A stretch of 20,035 bases of DNA from assembly GCA_946183175.1 (NCBI GenBank), contig CAMHBH010000025.1:1-20035 (forward strand), given 5' to 3'. Source of the stretch: an uncultured Oscillibacter sp. (GTDB lineage: Bacteria; Bacillota; Clostridia; Oscillospirales; Oscillospiraceae). Shown here in pieces: positions 8,088-14,694 of the stretch (positions are counted from its first letter, which is position 1; every line of letters starts with the position of its first letter). The notes beneath the pieces were generated by a model. It was not told where the DNA came from, did no database searches, and saw nothing but the letters and a program-made list of their open reading frames with translations. A program made the position numbers and the translations under genes.

Positions 8088-8102
8088 TCCGCGCAAACAA
8101 CG

Positions 8103-8126
8103 CTCCCCCGGAGAAATCCGGGGGAG
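8103..8126 (+). terminator. 10-bp hairpin with GAAA tetraloop after PFOR
   Basis: CTCCCCCGGA (8103-8112) pairs perfectly with TCCGGGGGAG (8117-8126) around a GAAA tetraloop, 15 bases after the stop. It is followed by TTCGCTTGT, a weak T-rich tail. It is likely a terminator or 3'-end stabiliser. The CTCCCC/GGGGAG core is shared with other 3' hairpins in the window. Confidence 0.7.
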
Positions 8127-8216
8127 TTCGCTTGTACTTCAACATTCTGACACGGTATTTTTCGTTACGCCGATTCCAGTCAACACGGTTTCTACCGCGC
8201 GTTTTTCCGCCTGCTA

Positions 8217-8245
8217 TTGACAAATACCCCTCGAAAGTGTATAAA
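8217..8245 (+). promoter_or_regulatory. Promoter of the EEP-family gene
   Basis: Consensus TTGACA (8217-8222), a 17-base spacer and TATAAA (8240-8245). The start would be near 8252, about 32 bases before the ATG at 8284. Confidence 0.8.
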
Positions 8246-8283
8246 GGATTGCACAGGACTTTACTATGATAAGGAGGGCGCGT

Positions 8284-9354
8284 ATGAACAAAAAACGCTG
8301 GTGGCGGATACCGCTCGTCATCGCGGCGGTACTGCTTTGTGTCGCGGGCGTCTACGTCGGCTACGTTTTCCTGAGCTATTCCCGCATTCCGGACTTGCAG
8401 GAGCTGTCCGTCGCCGGGGACGCCGCCCAACCCGCGCAACTCGGCACGGAGTACACCGCCGTCTCGTACAACGTCGGCTTCGGGGCCTATACGCCCGAGT
8501 TCACGTTCTTCATGGACGGCGGAAAAGACAGTTGGGCGGCGTCGAAAGAAAGCGTCGTGGCGTGTATTGAGGGCTCCGCCGATACCGCGCTGTCCTTCGA
8601 CCCCGACCTCGTGCTCTTCCAGGAAGTCGACACCGACTCCACACGCAGTTACCACGTCGACGAGGCCGCGATTCTCAATGACGCTTTCCCCGGCTTCGAC
8701 AGCGTCGCCGCCGTGAACTACCACTCCGCGTTCCTCATGTACCCGCTCTGGAAACCCCACGGCGCGTCCAACTCCTGCTTACTTACCGAGAGCGCCTTCG
8801 ACATCTCCTCCGCGCTCCGGCGCAGTCTCCCGATTTCCACCGGCTTCAAGAAGTTCCTCGACCTCGACCGCTGTTACAGCGTCGCGCGGATTCCCGTCGA
8901 GAACGGAAAGGAACTCGTCGTCATCAACGCGCACCTGTCGGCCTACGGCACCGACGCCTCCCAGGGCGAGGCACAGTTAGAAATGCTCTTCGCCGATATG
9001 GCGGCGGAGTACGAAAAGGGGAATTACGTCCTGTGCGGCGGCGACTTCAACCACGACTTCCCCGGCGATTCCCGCGAGGTACTCAACCCCGGCACCGACC
9101 GCCTTTACAGTTGGTGTCAGCCCCTCCCCGCCGAACTCCTCCCCGACGGCTTCGCACTGTGTACCGACTACGCCGAAGGCGTCGTCGCCTCCACCCGGGA
9201 TACCGATATCCCCTACGGCCCCGACAGCTTTACCGTCATCCTCGACGGCTTCATCGTCTCCGACAACGTCCAGTGCTCCTACACGCAGGTCGTCGACACC
9301 GGGTTCCTGTACAGCGACCACAACCCCGTACTCTTGCGCTTCACGCTTCTGTAA
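8284..9354 (+). CDS. Membrane-anchored endonuclease/exonuclease/phosphatase (EEP) family protein
   Basis: A 356-residue protein with an N-terminal basic segment (MNKKRWWR) and one uncleaved-looking membrane helix (about 9-31), so the catalytic domain should face outside. The EEP fold follows, with its motifs in order: YNVGF (62), QEVD with metal-binding Glu114, NAHLSAY with His217, GGDFNHD with Asp254 and Asn256, and the terminal YSDHNPV with Asp345 and His346. This superfamily includes DNase I, sphingomyelinases and inositol phosphatases, and the substrate cannot be told from these motifs. I chose ATG 8284 over the in-frame ATG at 8266 because AAGGAGG (8271-8277) lies between them, six bases before 8284. 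The next gene encodes a secreted 5'-nucleotidase 91 bases downstream, so an external phosphoester-scavenging pair is plausible. Confidence 0.87.
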   Translation: MNKKRWWRIPLVIAAVLLCVAGVYVGYVFLSYSRIPDLQELSVAGDAAQPAQLGTEYTAVSYNVGFGAYTPEFTFFMDGGKDSWAASKESVVACIEGSADTALSFDPDLVLFQEVDTDSTRSYHVDEAAILNDAFPGFDSVAAVNYHSAFLMYPLWKPHGASNSCLLTESAFDISSALRRSLPISTGFKKFLDLDRCYSVARIPVENGKELVVINAHLSAYGTDASQGEAQLEMLFADMAAEYEKGNYVLCGGDFNHDFPGDSREVLNPGTDRLYSWCQPLPAELLPDGFALCTDYAEGVVASTRDTDIPYGPDSFTVILDGFIVSDNVQCSYTQVVDTGFLYSDHNPVLLRFTLL

Positions 9355-9445
9355 TCCCGCGCTTTTGTTGTGGCCTGTTCCGTATGTCGGCCACGGGCAC
9401 CCCGCAATAGAAGATAGATACCATTATACTGTGAGGAGGTATACG

Positions 9446-11659
9446 ATGAACCATACCAGACGCATACTGTCGGCGCTGCTCGCCGTCGTCCTGACACTCT
9501 CCCTGTGTCCGTGGGCGCTGGCCGACTTCCCCGCCGAGACCCGCGCCGCCGTCGAGGGCGACTTCACCGGGAAAACGGTGATTCTCCACTCCAACGACGT
9601 ACACGGCGAAATCATGGGCTACGCCTACATCGCCGCCCTGAAAACGGAGTTCCGGAACCGCGGGGCCAGCGTGATTCTCGCCGACGCGGGCGACTTCAGC
9701 CAGGGCGACCCGAATGTAAGCCTCTCCAAGGGCGCGAACGCCGTCAGCATGATGAACGCCGCCGGCTACGACGTGGCCACGCTCGGCAATCACGAGTTCG
9801 ATTTCGGCTACGAACAGCTCGTGAGCAACCTGCAAGGGGCACAATTCCACGCCATCTGCGCCGACGTGTTCAACGGCGAAAACACCATCCTGCCCCCAAC
9901 GTGGACGTACGAGAACGGCGGCCTGAAAATCGGCTTCTTCGGCATGGAGACCCCCGAGACCCAGACGAAAGTCAACCCCGGACTGATTCAGGGTATCCGC
10001 TTCCTGTCCAGAGGCGACATCTACACCTGCGCACAGGCGCAAATCGACGCCCTCCGCGCCGACGGTGCCGATATCGTCGTAGCCCTGGCCCACCTGGGCG
10101 TCGATTCCGAATCCGCCCCCGACGGACACCGCAGTGTCGACATGTACGCGAATACCAACGGAATCGACATCATCCTCGACGGCCACTCCCATACCGTCAT
10201 GACGGCGGGCGAGAACGGCGAACCCGTACAGTCCACCGGCACCAAATTCGCCAATATCGGCGTCGTCGTCGTCGACAACGCCACGGAACAGATTGAAGAC
10301 CACTACCTCATTCCGACAAAAGTCATGGACGGCGAGACCGTCGTCTCCGAACTGCCCAAAGACGAGACCGTCGCGGCGGCGGCCCAGGCGATTATCGACC
10401 GGGTCAACGCCGAATACGGGGAAGTCTTCGCGCGGAGTGAAGTCCTGCTCAACGGCGAGCGCGCCCCCGGCAACCGTACGCAGGAAACCAACCTCGGCGA
10501 CCTGATTACCGACGCCATCGTGTGGAAGGTGCTGGATGTCAACCGCGCCGGCGACGCCCCCGCCACGCTGACCGTAGGCGAGACGAGCGTCGACGAAAAC
10601 CACGTCGTGGGAATCAACAACGGCGGCGGAATCCGCGCGAGTATCCAGTCGGGCGACGTGACCCGCAGAGACTTGAATACCGTCCTTCCCTTCGGCAATA
10701 CCGTCGCCGTCGTGTTCGTGACGGGTGCCGAATTACTGGAAGCGCTGGAGGCCTCGACCTACGCCACCCCGGAGGCCTTAGGCGGCTATCCGCAGACGTT
10801 CGGAATCGAATTCACCCTCGACGCCACGAAACCCTACGACCAGGGCGAGGCGTACCCGGAATCCACCTACTACCGCCCCGCGAGCATTCAGCGCGTCACG
10901 ATTACCGCCATTAACGGCGAGGCCTTCGACCCCGCCGCCACTTACGCCGTCGTGACCAATAACTTCTGCGCCGCCGGCGGCGATACCTACTACGTCTTCA
11001 AGAACGCCAGCGCCCAGTTCGATACCGGAATCGTCATGGACGAGGCCGTCATGGAATACGTCGGCGGCCCGTTGCGCGGCGTCGTCACGTCCGCCTACGC
11101 CGAGCCCAGAGGCGACCAGACCATTATTCTGCCGCCGATGTACGCCGTCAGCGTCACGGGTGGTAGCGGCTCCGGCGACTACCGCGAGGGTGCCGAGGTG
11201 ACTATCACCGCCGACGCCGCCCCCGACAGTCAGGTCTTCGACCATTGGGACGGGGCCGAAAACCTCACCTTTACCCGCGGCGACAGTACCTCCGCCGAGG
11301 CCGTCTTTACGATGCCCGCCGGGGCCGTCACGCTGACCGCCGCCTACCGCGACGCCAGCAGTACCCCCGACACGCCCGCCCCACAGCGTAAAAACTGCTA
11401 CGTCGCCACTGCCGTCTACGGCTCCTACGACTGCCCCCAGGTCTGGACGCTCCGCCGCTTCCGCGACGACGTGCTCTCCCAGACCTGGTACGGTCGCCTC
11501 TTCATCCGCGCCTACTACGCCGTCAGCCCCACTGTGATTCGCCTCTTCGGCGAAAATGACTGGTTCCAGAACTTCTTCCGCGATAAACTCGACGCCTTCG
11601 TCGCCGACCTCCAGGGAGACGGCTTCGAGATTACCCCCTATCAGGATACGGACTGGTAA
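9446..11659 (+). CDS. Secreted 5'-nucleotidase/UshA-like metallophosphatase with InlB-type repeat and CFI-box C-terminus
   Basis: A 737-residue exported protein. The signal peptide ends in ALA at about residue 27. The calcineurin-like metallophosphatase domain carries HSNDVHG (Asp51, His53), DAGDFSQGD (Asp83), LGNHEFD (Asn115, His116), His216 and GHSH (His247, His249). The 5'-nucleotidase C-terminal domain follows, with NLGDLITDAIVWK and the NNGGGIRAS substrate loop near 390. Next is a repeat of about 75 residues (from 566, YAVSVTGGSGSGDY to TLTAAYRD) resembling divergent InlB B-repeats, then a Pro-rich linker, then a CFI-box-type end starting at Cys651 (CYVATAVYGS, LRRFRDD, YGRLFIRAYY). It should hydrolyse nucleotides or related phosphoesters outside the cell. 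GAGGAGG sets the start. It has no convincing promoter of its own and may be cotranscribed with the preceding gene. Confidence 0.92.
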   Translation: MNHTRRILSALLAVVLTLSLCPWALADFPAETRAAVEGDFTGKTVILHSNDVHGEIMGYAYIAALKTEFRNRGASVILADAGDFSQGDPNVSLSKGANAVSMMNAAGYDVATLGNHEFDFGYEQLVSNLQGAQFHAICADVFNGENTILPPTWTYENGGLKIGFFGMETPETQTKVNPGLIQGIRFLSRGDIYTCAQAQIDALRADGADIVVALAHLGVDSESAPDGHRSVDMYANTNGIDIILDGHSHTVMTAGENGEPVQSTGTKFANIGVVVVDNATEQIEDHYLIPTKVMDGETVVSELPKDETVAAAAQAIIDRVNAEYGEVFARSEVLLNGERAPGNRTQETNLGDLITDAIVWKVLDVNRAGDAPATLTVGETSVDENHVVGINNGGGIRASIQSGDVTRRDLNTVLPFGNTVAVVFVTGAELLEALEASTYATPEALGGYPQTFGIEFTLDATKPYDQGEAYPESTYYRPASIQRVTITAINGEAFDPAATYAVVTNNFCAAGGDTYYVFKNASAQFDTGIVMDEAVMEYVGGPLRGVVTSAYAEPRGDQTIILPPMYAVSVTGGSGSGDYREGAEVTITADAAPDSQVFDHWDGAENLTFTRGDSTSAEAVFTMPAGAVTLTAAYRDASSTPDTPAPQRKNCYVATAVYGSYDCPQVWTLRRFRDDVLSQTWYGRLFIRAYYAVSPTVIRLFGENDWFQNFFRDKLDAFVADLQGDGFEITPYQDTDW

Positions 11660-11668
11660 CGCCCAGTA

Positions 11669-11717
11669 AAAAGCCTCCCCCGTGTCAACGGGGGAGGTGG
11701 CCCGGAGGGGGCTTTGC
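11669..11717. repeat. Palindromic GC-rich element, terminator-like
   Basis: A 9-bp perfect stem (CCTCCCCCG 11674-11682, CGGGGGAGG 11689-11697) is flanked by AAAAAG and continues into TGGCCCGGAGGGGGCTTT. It starts ten bases after the nucleotidase stop and probably ends that transcript. The GCCCGGAGGGGGC part resembles the GGGCCGGAGGGGGC stretch at 12467-12481, which suggests a dispersed intergenic repeat. Confidence 0.65.
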
Positions 11718-11765
11718 CAATTGCACGGCGTCCGGTTTGGGCGTCGGCGTCAGAAAGAACGTGAA

Positions 11766-11814
11766 AGAAAAGTTCCGTGAAACCACTGTTTTCAGCGATT
11801 TCACGGAATTTTCT
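11766..11814 (-). terminator. Terminator of the tRNA operon
   Basis: Read on the - strand, a 10-bp stem (TTCCGTGAAA at 11773-11782 with TTTCACGGAA at 11799-11808), extended by A/T pairs with one bulge, lies immediately after the CCA end of tRNA-Lys. It is followed by CTTTTCTTTC, a U-rich tail in the transcript. The same palindrome could act on + strand transcripts arriving from the nucleotidase gene. Confidence 0.75.
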
Positions 11815-11889
11815 GGTGACTCGGCGGGGATTCGAACCCCGGACCCACTGCTTAAAAGGCAGTTGCTCTGCCGACTGAGCTACCGAATC
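11814..11889 (-). tRNA. tRNA-Lys(TTT)
   Basis: A full 76-nt cloverleaf with encoded CCA. The acceptor GATTCGG pairs with CCGAGTC, the anticodon stem is ACTGC/GCAGT with loop CTTTTAA (anticodon TTT), and the T arm is CGGGG-TTCGAAT-CCCCG. It is the last gene of the five-tRNA operon. Confidence 0.97.
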
Positions 11890-11900
11890 AAGTATAAAAC

Positions 11901-11975
11901 TGGCTGGGACGGCTGGACTCGAACCAGCGGATGAGGGAGTCAAAGTCCCTTGCCTTACCACTTGGCTACGCCCCA
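11901..11975 (-). tRNA. tRNA-Gln(TTG)
   Basis: A 75-nt cloverleaf with encoded CCA. The acceptor TGGGGCG pairs with CGTCCCA (one G-T pair), the anticodon stem is AGGGA/TCCCT with loop CTTTGAC (anticodon TTG), and the T arm is GCTGG-TTCGAGT-CCAGC. It lies 11 bases before tRNA-Lys in the transcript. Confidence 0.97.
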
Positions 11976-11980
11976 GTATA

Positions 11981-12020
11981 TGGTAAACGCGCCCTACGCC
12001 GCGGGTTCAGGCGTTTACTA
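11981..12020 (-). repeat. Inverted repeat between tRNA-His and tRNA-Gln
   Basis: GTAAACGC (11983-11990) pairs with GCGTTTAC (12011-12018), extendable to 10 bp with one G-T pair, around a GC-rich loop of 20 bases. It sits just upstream of tRNA-Gln and may be a processing signal for the precursor. Confidence 0.5.
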
Positions 12021-12062
12021 TAAAACAGGAAAGGAAGCGGGGAATTGTTCTCCCCGGCTTCC
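12021..12062 (-). terminator. Hairpin with U-rich tail after tRNA-His
   Basis: On the - strand, GGAAGC-CGGGG pairs with CCCC-GCTTCC (12033-12062, one bulged base, 9-base loop). It is followed by TTTCCTGTTTTAT. It starts three bases after the CCA of tRNA-His and looks like a partial terminator inside the tRNA operon, which could lower expression of the Gln and Lys genes. No new promoter is obvious after it. Confidence 0.55.
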
Positions 12063-12064
12063 TG

Positions 12065-12141
12065 TGGGGTGGGTGATGGGACTTGAACCCACAACGCCCG
12101 GAACCACAATCCGGTGCTCTGCCAATTGAACTACACCCACC
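12065..12141 (-). tRNA. tRNA-His(GTG)
   Basis: 77 nt including the extra G at position -1 (paired with C73, a histidine identity element) and encoded CCA. The acceptor GTGGGTG pairs with CACCCAC, the anticodon stem is CCGGA/TCCGG with loop TTGTGGT (anticodon GTG), and the T arm is GTGGG-TTCAAGT-CCCAT. Confidence 0.97.
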
Positions 12142-12161
12142 ATATAACGCCCGGCAGGGAC

Positions 12162-12238
12162 TGGTACGCCAGAAGGGACTCGAACCCCCCACCTACTGCT
12201 TAGAAGGCAGTTGCTCTATCCGGATGAGCTACTGGCGC
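12162..12238 (-). tRNA. tRNA-Arg(TCT)
   Basis: 77 nt with encoded CCA. The acceptor GCGCCAG pairs with CTGGCGT (G1-T72 wobble), the anticodon stem is ACTGC/GCAGT with loop CTTCTAA (anticodon TCT), and the T arm is GGGGG-TTCGAGT-CCCTT with two G-T pairs. The anticodon arm is identical to that of the neighbouring tRNA-Lys except for one anticodon base. Confidence 0.96.
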
Positions 12239-12243
12239 GGATT

Positions 12244-12318
12244 TGGAGCAGGTGACGAGAATCGAACTCGCATCCCCAGCTTGGAAGGCTGGTGCCCTGA
12301 CCATTGTGCTACACCTGC
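12244..12318 (-). tRNA. tRNA-Gly(TCC)
   Basis: 75 nt with encoded CCA. The acceptor GCAGGTG pairs with CACCTGC, the anticodon stem is CCAGC/GCTGG with loop CTTCCAA (anticodon TCC), and the T arm is GCGAG-TTCGATT-CTCGT. It is the first gene of the operon, about 28 bases after the -10 box. Confidence 0.97.
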
Positions 12319-12346
12319 GCGACCTGTCCGGTACGTCAGCTTACCT

Positions 12347-12375
12347 ATCATAACAGGATTTCGGGCGTTTGTCAA
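12347..12375 (-). promoter_or_regulatory. Promoter of the tRNA operon
   Basis: On the - strand, consensus TTGACA (12375-12370), a 17-base spacer and TATGAT (12352-12347). The start would be near 12340, about 20 bases before tRNA-Gly. This is the only promoter I see for the five tRNA genes. Confidence 0.88.
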
Positions 12376-12394
12376 GGACTTCCGCAAATTTTTC

Positions 12395-12437
12395 TTTGGA
12401 AAAGCCCCGCCGCCGCTCCGCGCGCACGGCGGGGAGG
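12395..12437 (-). terminator. Terminator of the peptide ABC transporter operon
   Basis: On the - strand, CCCCGCCG (12434-12427) pairs with CGGCGGGG (12412-12405), with a GC-rich 14-base loop. The stem is followed by CTTTTCC and further T-rich sequence. It lies about 75 bases after the stop of the last transporter gene and just before the tRNA promoter, so it separates the two units. Confidence 0.7.
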
Positions 12438-12511
12438 CGTTTTACCGCCGGGAGTTCCGCGGCAGAGGGGCCGGAGGGGGCATTAGGGGAAATATGGTGC
12501 CGTGTCGGCGT
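12438..12511. repeat. GC-rich intergenic stretch related to the 11669-11717 element
   Basis: The stretch holds CCGCCGGGAGTTCCGCGG and then GGGCCGGAGGGGGCATT, the latter resembling the end of the element at 11699-11714. Together with the hairpin next to it, it looks like another member of a dispersed palindromic family. No gene is visible here. Confidence 0.4.
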
Positions 12512-13822
12512 TCACGCGTCCCCGCCCGAGGCGGCGCGGCGGCAGAATACGACGTGCTCCCCGACGCGGAAGGCCGGGGGTTCCTGTTCGTGACAGGTGC
12601 CGCAACGGAGCGGACAGCGCGGACAGAACCGGCACCCCGTAGGCATACGGTCAAGGGACGGGGCCGCGCCTTCGATGGTCGTCAGGTAGTCGGAATCCAC
12701 GTCGAGGCGCGGGATGGAACCCAGCAGGCGCTGCGTGTAGGGGTGCATGGGGCGGGAGAAGATTTCCCCGGCGGGGCCGTACTCGGCTACGCGCCCGGCG
12801 TACATGACGAGGATTTTGTCGGCGTTCTCGGTCACGACGCCCATGTCGTGCGTGATGAGAATACAGGCGGCGTTCATTTCGCGCTGGAGCGTGCGGAGGA
12901 GCTCGAGAATCTGGGCCTGTATGGTCACGTCCAGGGAGGACGTCGGCTCGTCGGCGATGAGCAGGGACGGCTTGGACAACAGCGACATGGCAATCATGAC
13001 GCGCTGGCGCTGTCCGCCCGACAACTGGTAGGGGTACTCGCGCAGTCGGGTTTCCGGGAGCGGAATCCCGACTTTCCGGAGCATTCCGGCGGAGAGCTCC
13101 CGCGCCTCCTTGACGCTGACTTTCCCATGGGCCCGGAGCGCTTCCCGCATTTGGGTTTCGATACGGTAGACGGGGTTCAGGGACGACATCGGGTCCTGGA
13201 AAATCATGGAGATTTTCCGCCCCCGGAGTTCGCGCATTTGCCGGGGTGATTTTTTCGTCAAGTCCTCGCCCTCAAATAAGATTTCGCCCCCGGCGACGTA
13301 GCCGGTATGCGGCAGGAGGCCGATAATCGCGGAGGCCGTGAGGGTCTTCCCGCAACCCGATTCCCCGACGACGCCGAGCGTCTCGCCGCGCCTGAGCGTG
13401 AACGACACCCTCTCGACCGCCGCCACATCCGGGCCGTTGTCCAGTTTCAGATTGACCGTCAGGTTCCGGACTTCCAGCAGTGTTTCGCCCGTCGGGTTCC
13501 GGACTTCCAGCAGTGTTTCGCCCGTCGGGTTCCGGACTTCCGGCGCTGTTTCGCACGTCGGGTTCCGGACTTCCGGCGCTGTTTCGCACGTCAGGTTCCG
13601 GACTTCCGGCGGTGCTTCGTCCGTCGGGTTCCGGACTTCCGGCGGTGTTTCGCCCGTCAGGTTCCGGACTTCCGGCAGTGTTTCGCCTGTCAGGTTCCGG
13701 ACTTCCGGCGGTGCTTCGTCCGTCGGGTTTCGGACTTCCGGCGGTGCTTCGTCCGTCGGGTTTCGGACTTCCGGCGGTGTTTCGCCCGTCAGGTTCCGGA
13801 CTTCCGGCAGTGTTTCGGACAT
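12512..13822 (-). CDS. dppD: Peptide/nickel ABC transporter ATPase, DppD/OppD type, with repeat-expanded N-terminus
   Basis: A 436-residue ATPase subunit that should power peptide import with its partner DppF. Residues 3-123 are eleven tandem 11-residue units (ETxPEVRNxTx). The last unit, ETLLEVRNLTV, is the normal first strand of a DppD domain, so residues from about 111 to the end match a standard 325-residue protein. Walker A is GESGCGKT (153-160), the Q-loop is in MIFQDPMSSLNPV, the signature is LSGGQRQRV, Walker B is LLIADEPTSSLD, and the switch His is in ITHDM. HPYT and the C-terminal Cys cluster (GCRFCPRCPLRCGTC) are typical of the DppD/OppD family, in which these cysteines can bind an iron-sulfur cluster. 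AAAGGGGG and GGGAG precede the ATG. It is the last gene of the operon, 13 bases after dppC. Confidence 0.9.
   Translation of the reverse strand: MSETLPEVRNLTGETPPEVRNPTDEAPPEVRNPTDEAPPEVRNLTGETLPEVRNLTGETPPEVRNPTDEAPPEVRNLTCETAPEVRNPTCETAPEVRNPTGETLLEVRNPTGETLLEVRNLTVNLKLDNGPDVAAVERVSFTLRRGETLGVVGESGCGKTLTASAIIGLLPHTGYVAGGEILFEGEDLTKKSPRQMRELRGRKISMIFQDPMSSLNPVYRIETQMREALRAHGKVSVKEARELSAGMLRKVGIPLPETRLREYPYQLSGGQRQRVMIAMSLLSKPSLLIADEPTSSLDVTIQAQILELLRTLQREMNAACILITHDMGVVTENADKILVMYAGRVAEYGPAGEIFSRPMHPYTQRLLGSIPRLDVDSDYLTTIEGAAPSLDRMPTGCRFCPRCPLRCGTCHEQEPPAFRVGEHVVFCRRAASGGDA
13454..13816 (-). repeat. Eleven-copy 33-bp coding tandem repeat at the start of dppD
   Basis: Eleven contiguous 33-bp units encode, in order, variants ETLPEVRNLTG, ETPPEVRNPTD, EAPPEVRNPTD, EAPPEVRNLTG, ETLPEVRNLTG, ETPPEVRNPTD, EAPPEVRNLTC, ETAPEVRNPTC, ETAPEVRNPTG, ETLLEVRNPTG, ETLLEVRNLTV. 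Unit types 1-2 recur as 5-6, so larger blocks have also been duplicated. The unit is a multiple of three and keeps all frames open, which explains the apparent overlapping open frames on the other strand. There are no spacers, so it is not a CRISPR array. Confidence 0.96.
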
Positions 13823-13835
13823 GCTCCCGCCCCCT

Positions 13836-14681
13836 TTACAGCTTCATTTTCGGGTCTAAGGCGTCACGGAGGCCCTCGCCCACGAAGTGGAACGCGACGA
13901 TTGTCAGCACAATCAGAATCCCGCTCGGGGCCCACACCCACGGCATGCGCGTCAGTACGGACAAGTCCTGCGCGGCGTAGATAATCCCGCCCCACGAGGC
14001 CTGCGGCGGGCGGATTCCCGCGCCCAGAAACGAAAGCCCCGATTCCTGTAGAATCGCGCTCCCAGCGCGGAGAGAGAGCGCCACGAGTACGGGACTGCTG
14101 ACGCCGGGGAGTATCTCGCGGCGGAGAATCTCGAAGTCCGTGCGCCCGATACTCACCGCGCTGTCGATGTACTCCTTCTCGCGGATAGAAAGCACGCTCG
14201 CGTAGACGAGTTTGGCGACGGAAGTCCAGCCCATGACGCCTATGGCGGCAATCATCGCGCCCAGCGACGGCCCCATCACCGACACCAGAACCAGCGACAG
14301 CAGGATACTCGGGAACGACATGAACACGTCGCAGGCGCGCATGATAACAGTCCCGGCAATGCCCCGGTAGTACCCGGCGGCCAGGCCCAGCGGAAGCCCA
14401 ATCGTGACGCTGATGAACGGGGCCGCCACGCCGATTAACAGCGACACCCGCCCCCCGCACAGAGTGCGGGCCAACAGGTCACGCGCCGCGCCGTCGGTGC
14501 CGAGCAAGTGCGCGGCGGAGGGCGCGGCCAGGAAGCCCGCCTGTACGTCGGACGACACCGGGTCCATGTGGAAAATGGCGGGGAGTAACGCCACCGACAG
14601 CGCCTCGACTATCAGGAAGCACAGGCCAATCATGCCGCTTCTCGACTTGCGGAACTTCTTCCAGAGTCCGGATTTTTTCAC
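13836..14681 (-). CDS. dppC: Peptide ABC transporter permease, DppC/OppC type
   Basis: A 281-residue inner-membrane permease with an N-terminal cytoplasmic segment (KKSGLWKKFRKSRSG), a first helix at about 20-40, an extracellular loop with the HLLGTDGAARDLLART motif typical of DppC, and then about five more helices. The cytoplasmic EAA-like coupling loop (YIDSAVSIGRTDFEILRREILPG region) contacts the ATPases. The end, GEGLRDALDPKMKL, is the family's usual C-terminus. I chose the GTG at 14681: AAAGGAGG lies six bases upstream, and earlier in-frame starts lie inside dppB and would add residues unlike the family. It begins 13 bases after the dppB stop. It pairs with DppB to form the peptide channel. 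Confidence 0.92.
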   Translation of the reverse strand: MKKSGLWKKFRKSRSGMIGLCFLIVEALSVALLPAIFHMDPVSSDVQAGFLAAPSAAHLLGTDGAARDLLARTLCGGRVSLLIGVAAPFISVTIGLPLGLAAGYYRGIAGTVIMRACDVFMSFPSILLSLVLVSVMGPSLGAMIAAIGVMGWTSVAKLVYASVLSIREKEYIDSAVSIGRTDFEILRREILPGVSSPVLVALSLRAGSAILQESGLSFLGAGIRPPQASWGGIIYAAQDLSVLTRMPWVWAPSGILIVLTIVAFHFVGEGLRDALDPKMKL

Positions 14682-14694
14682 GGCGCGCCTCCTT

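Noticed and set aside
4338..8096. A very long open frame (about 1250 codons) on the - strand opposite the PFOR gene, and similar long antisense frames elsewhere.
   Set aside because: It is a by-product of GC-rich, C-ending codon use in the real gene. The translation is a Gly/Val/Asp/Glu-rich mixture with no domain, and no ribosome binding site or promoter fits it.
9370..9394. GTGGCC/GGCCAC inverted repeat between the EEP and nucleotidase genes as a terminator.
   Set aside because: The stem is only 6 bp with a 13-base loop and no T-run.
9425..9430. TATACT just before the nucleotidase gene as a -10 box.
   Set aside because: It lies three bases from the ribosome binding site, so transcription would start inside that site, and there is no matching -35.
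13454..13816. The repeat array as a possible CRISPR.
   Set aside because: Units are contiguous 33-mers without spacers and lie inside a coding sequence.
13307..13984. Several overlapping + strand open frames with repeated PDFRRCFA-like or RTSGG-like peptides.
   Set aside because: They are shadows of the 33-bp repeat in dppD, which is a multiple of three and so keeps every frame open.
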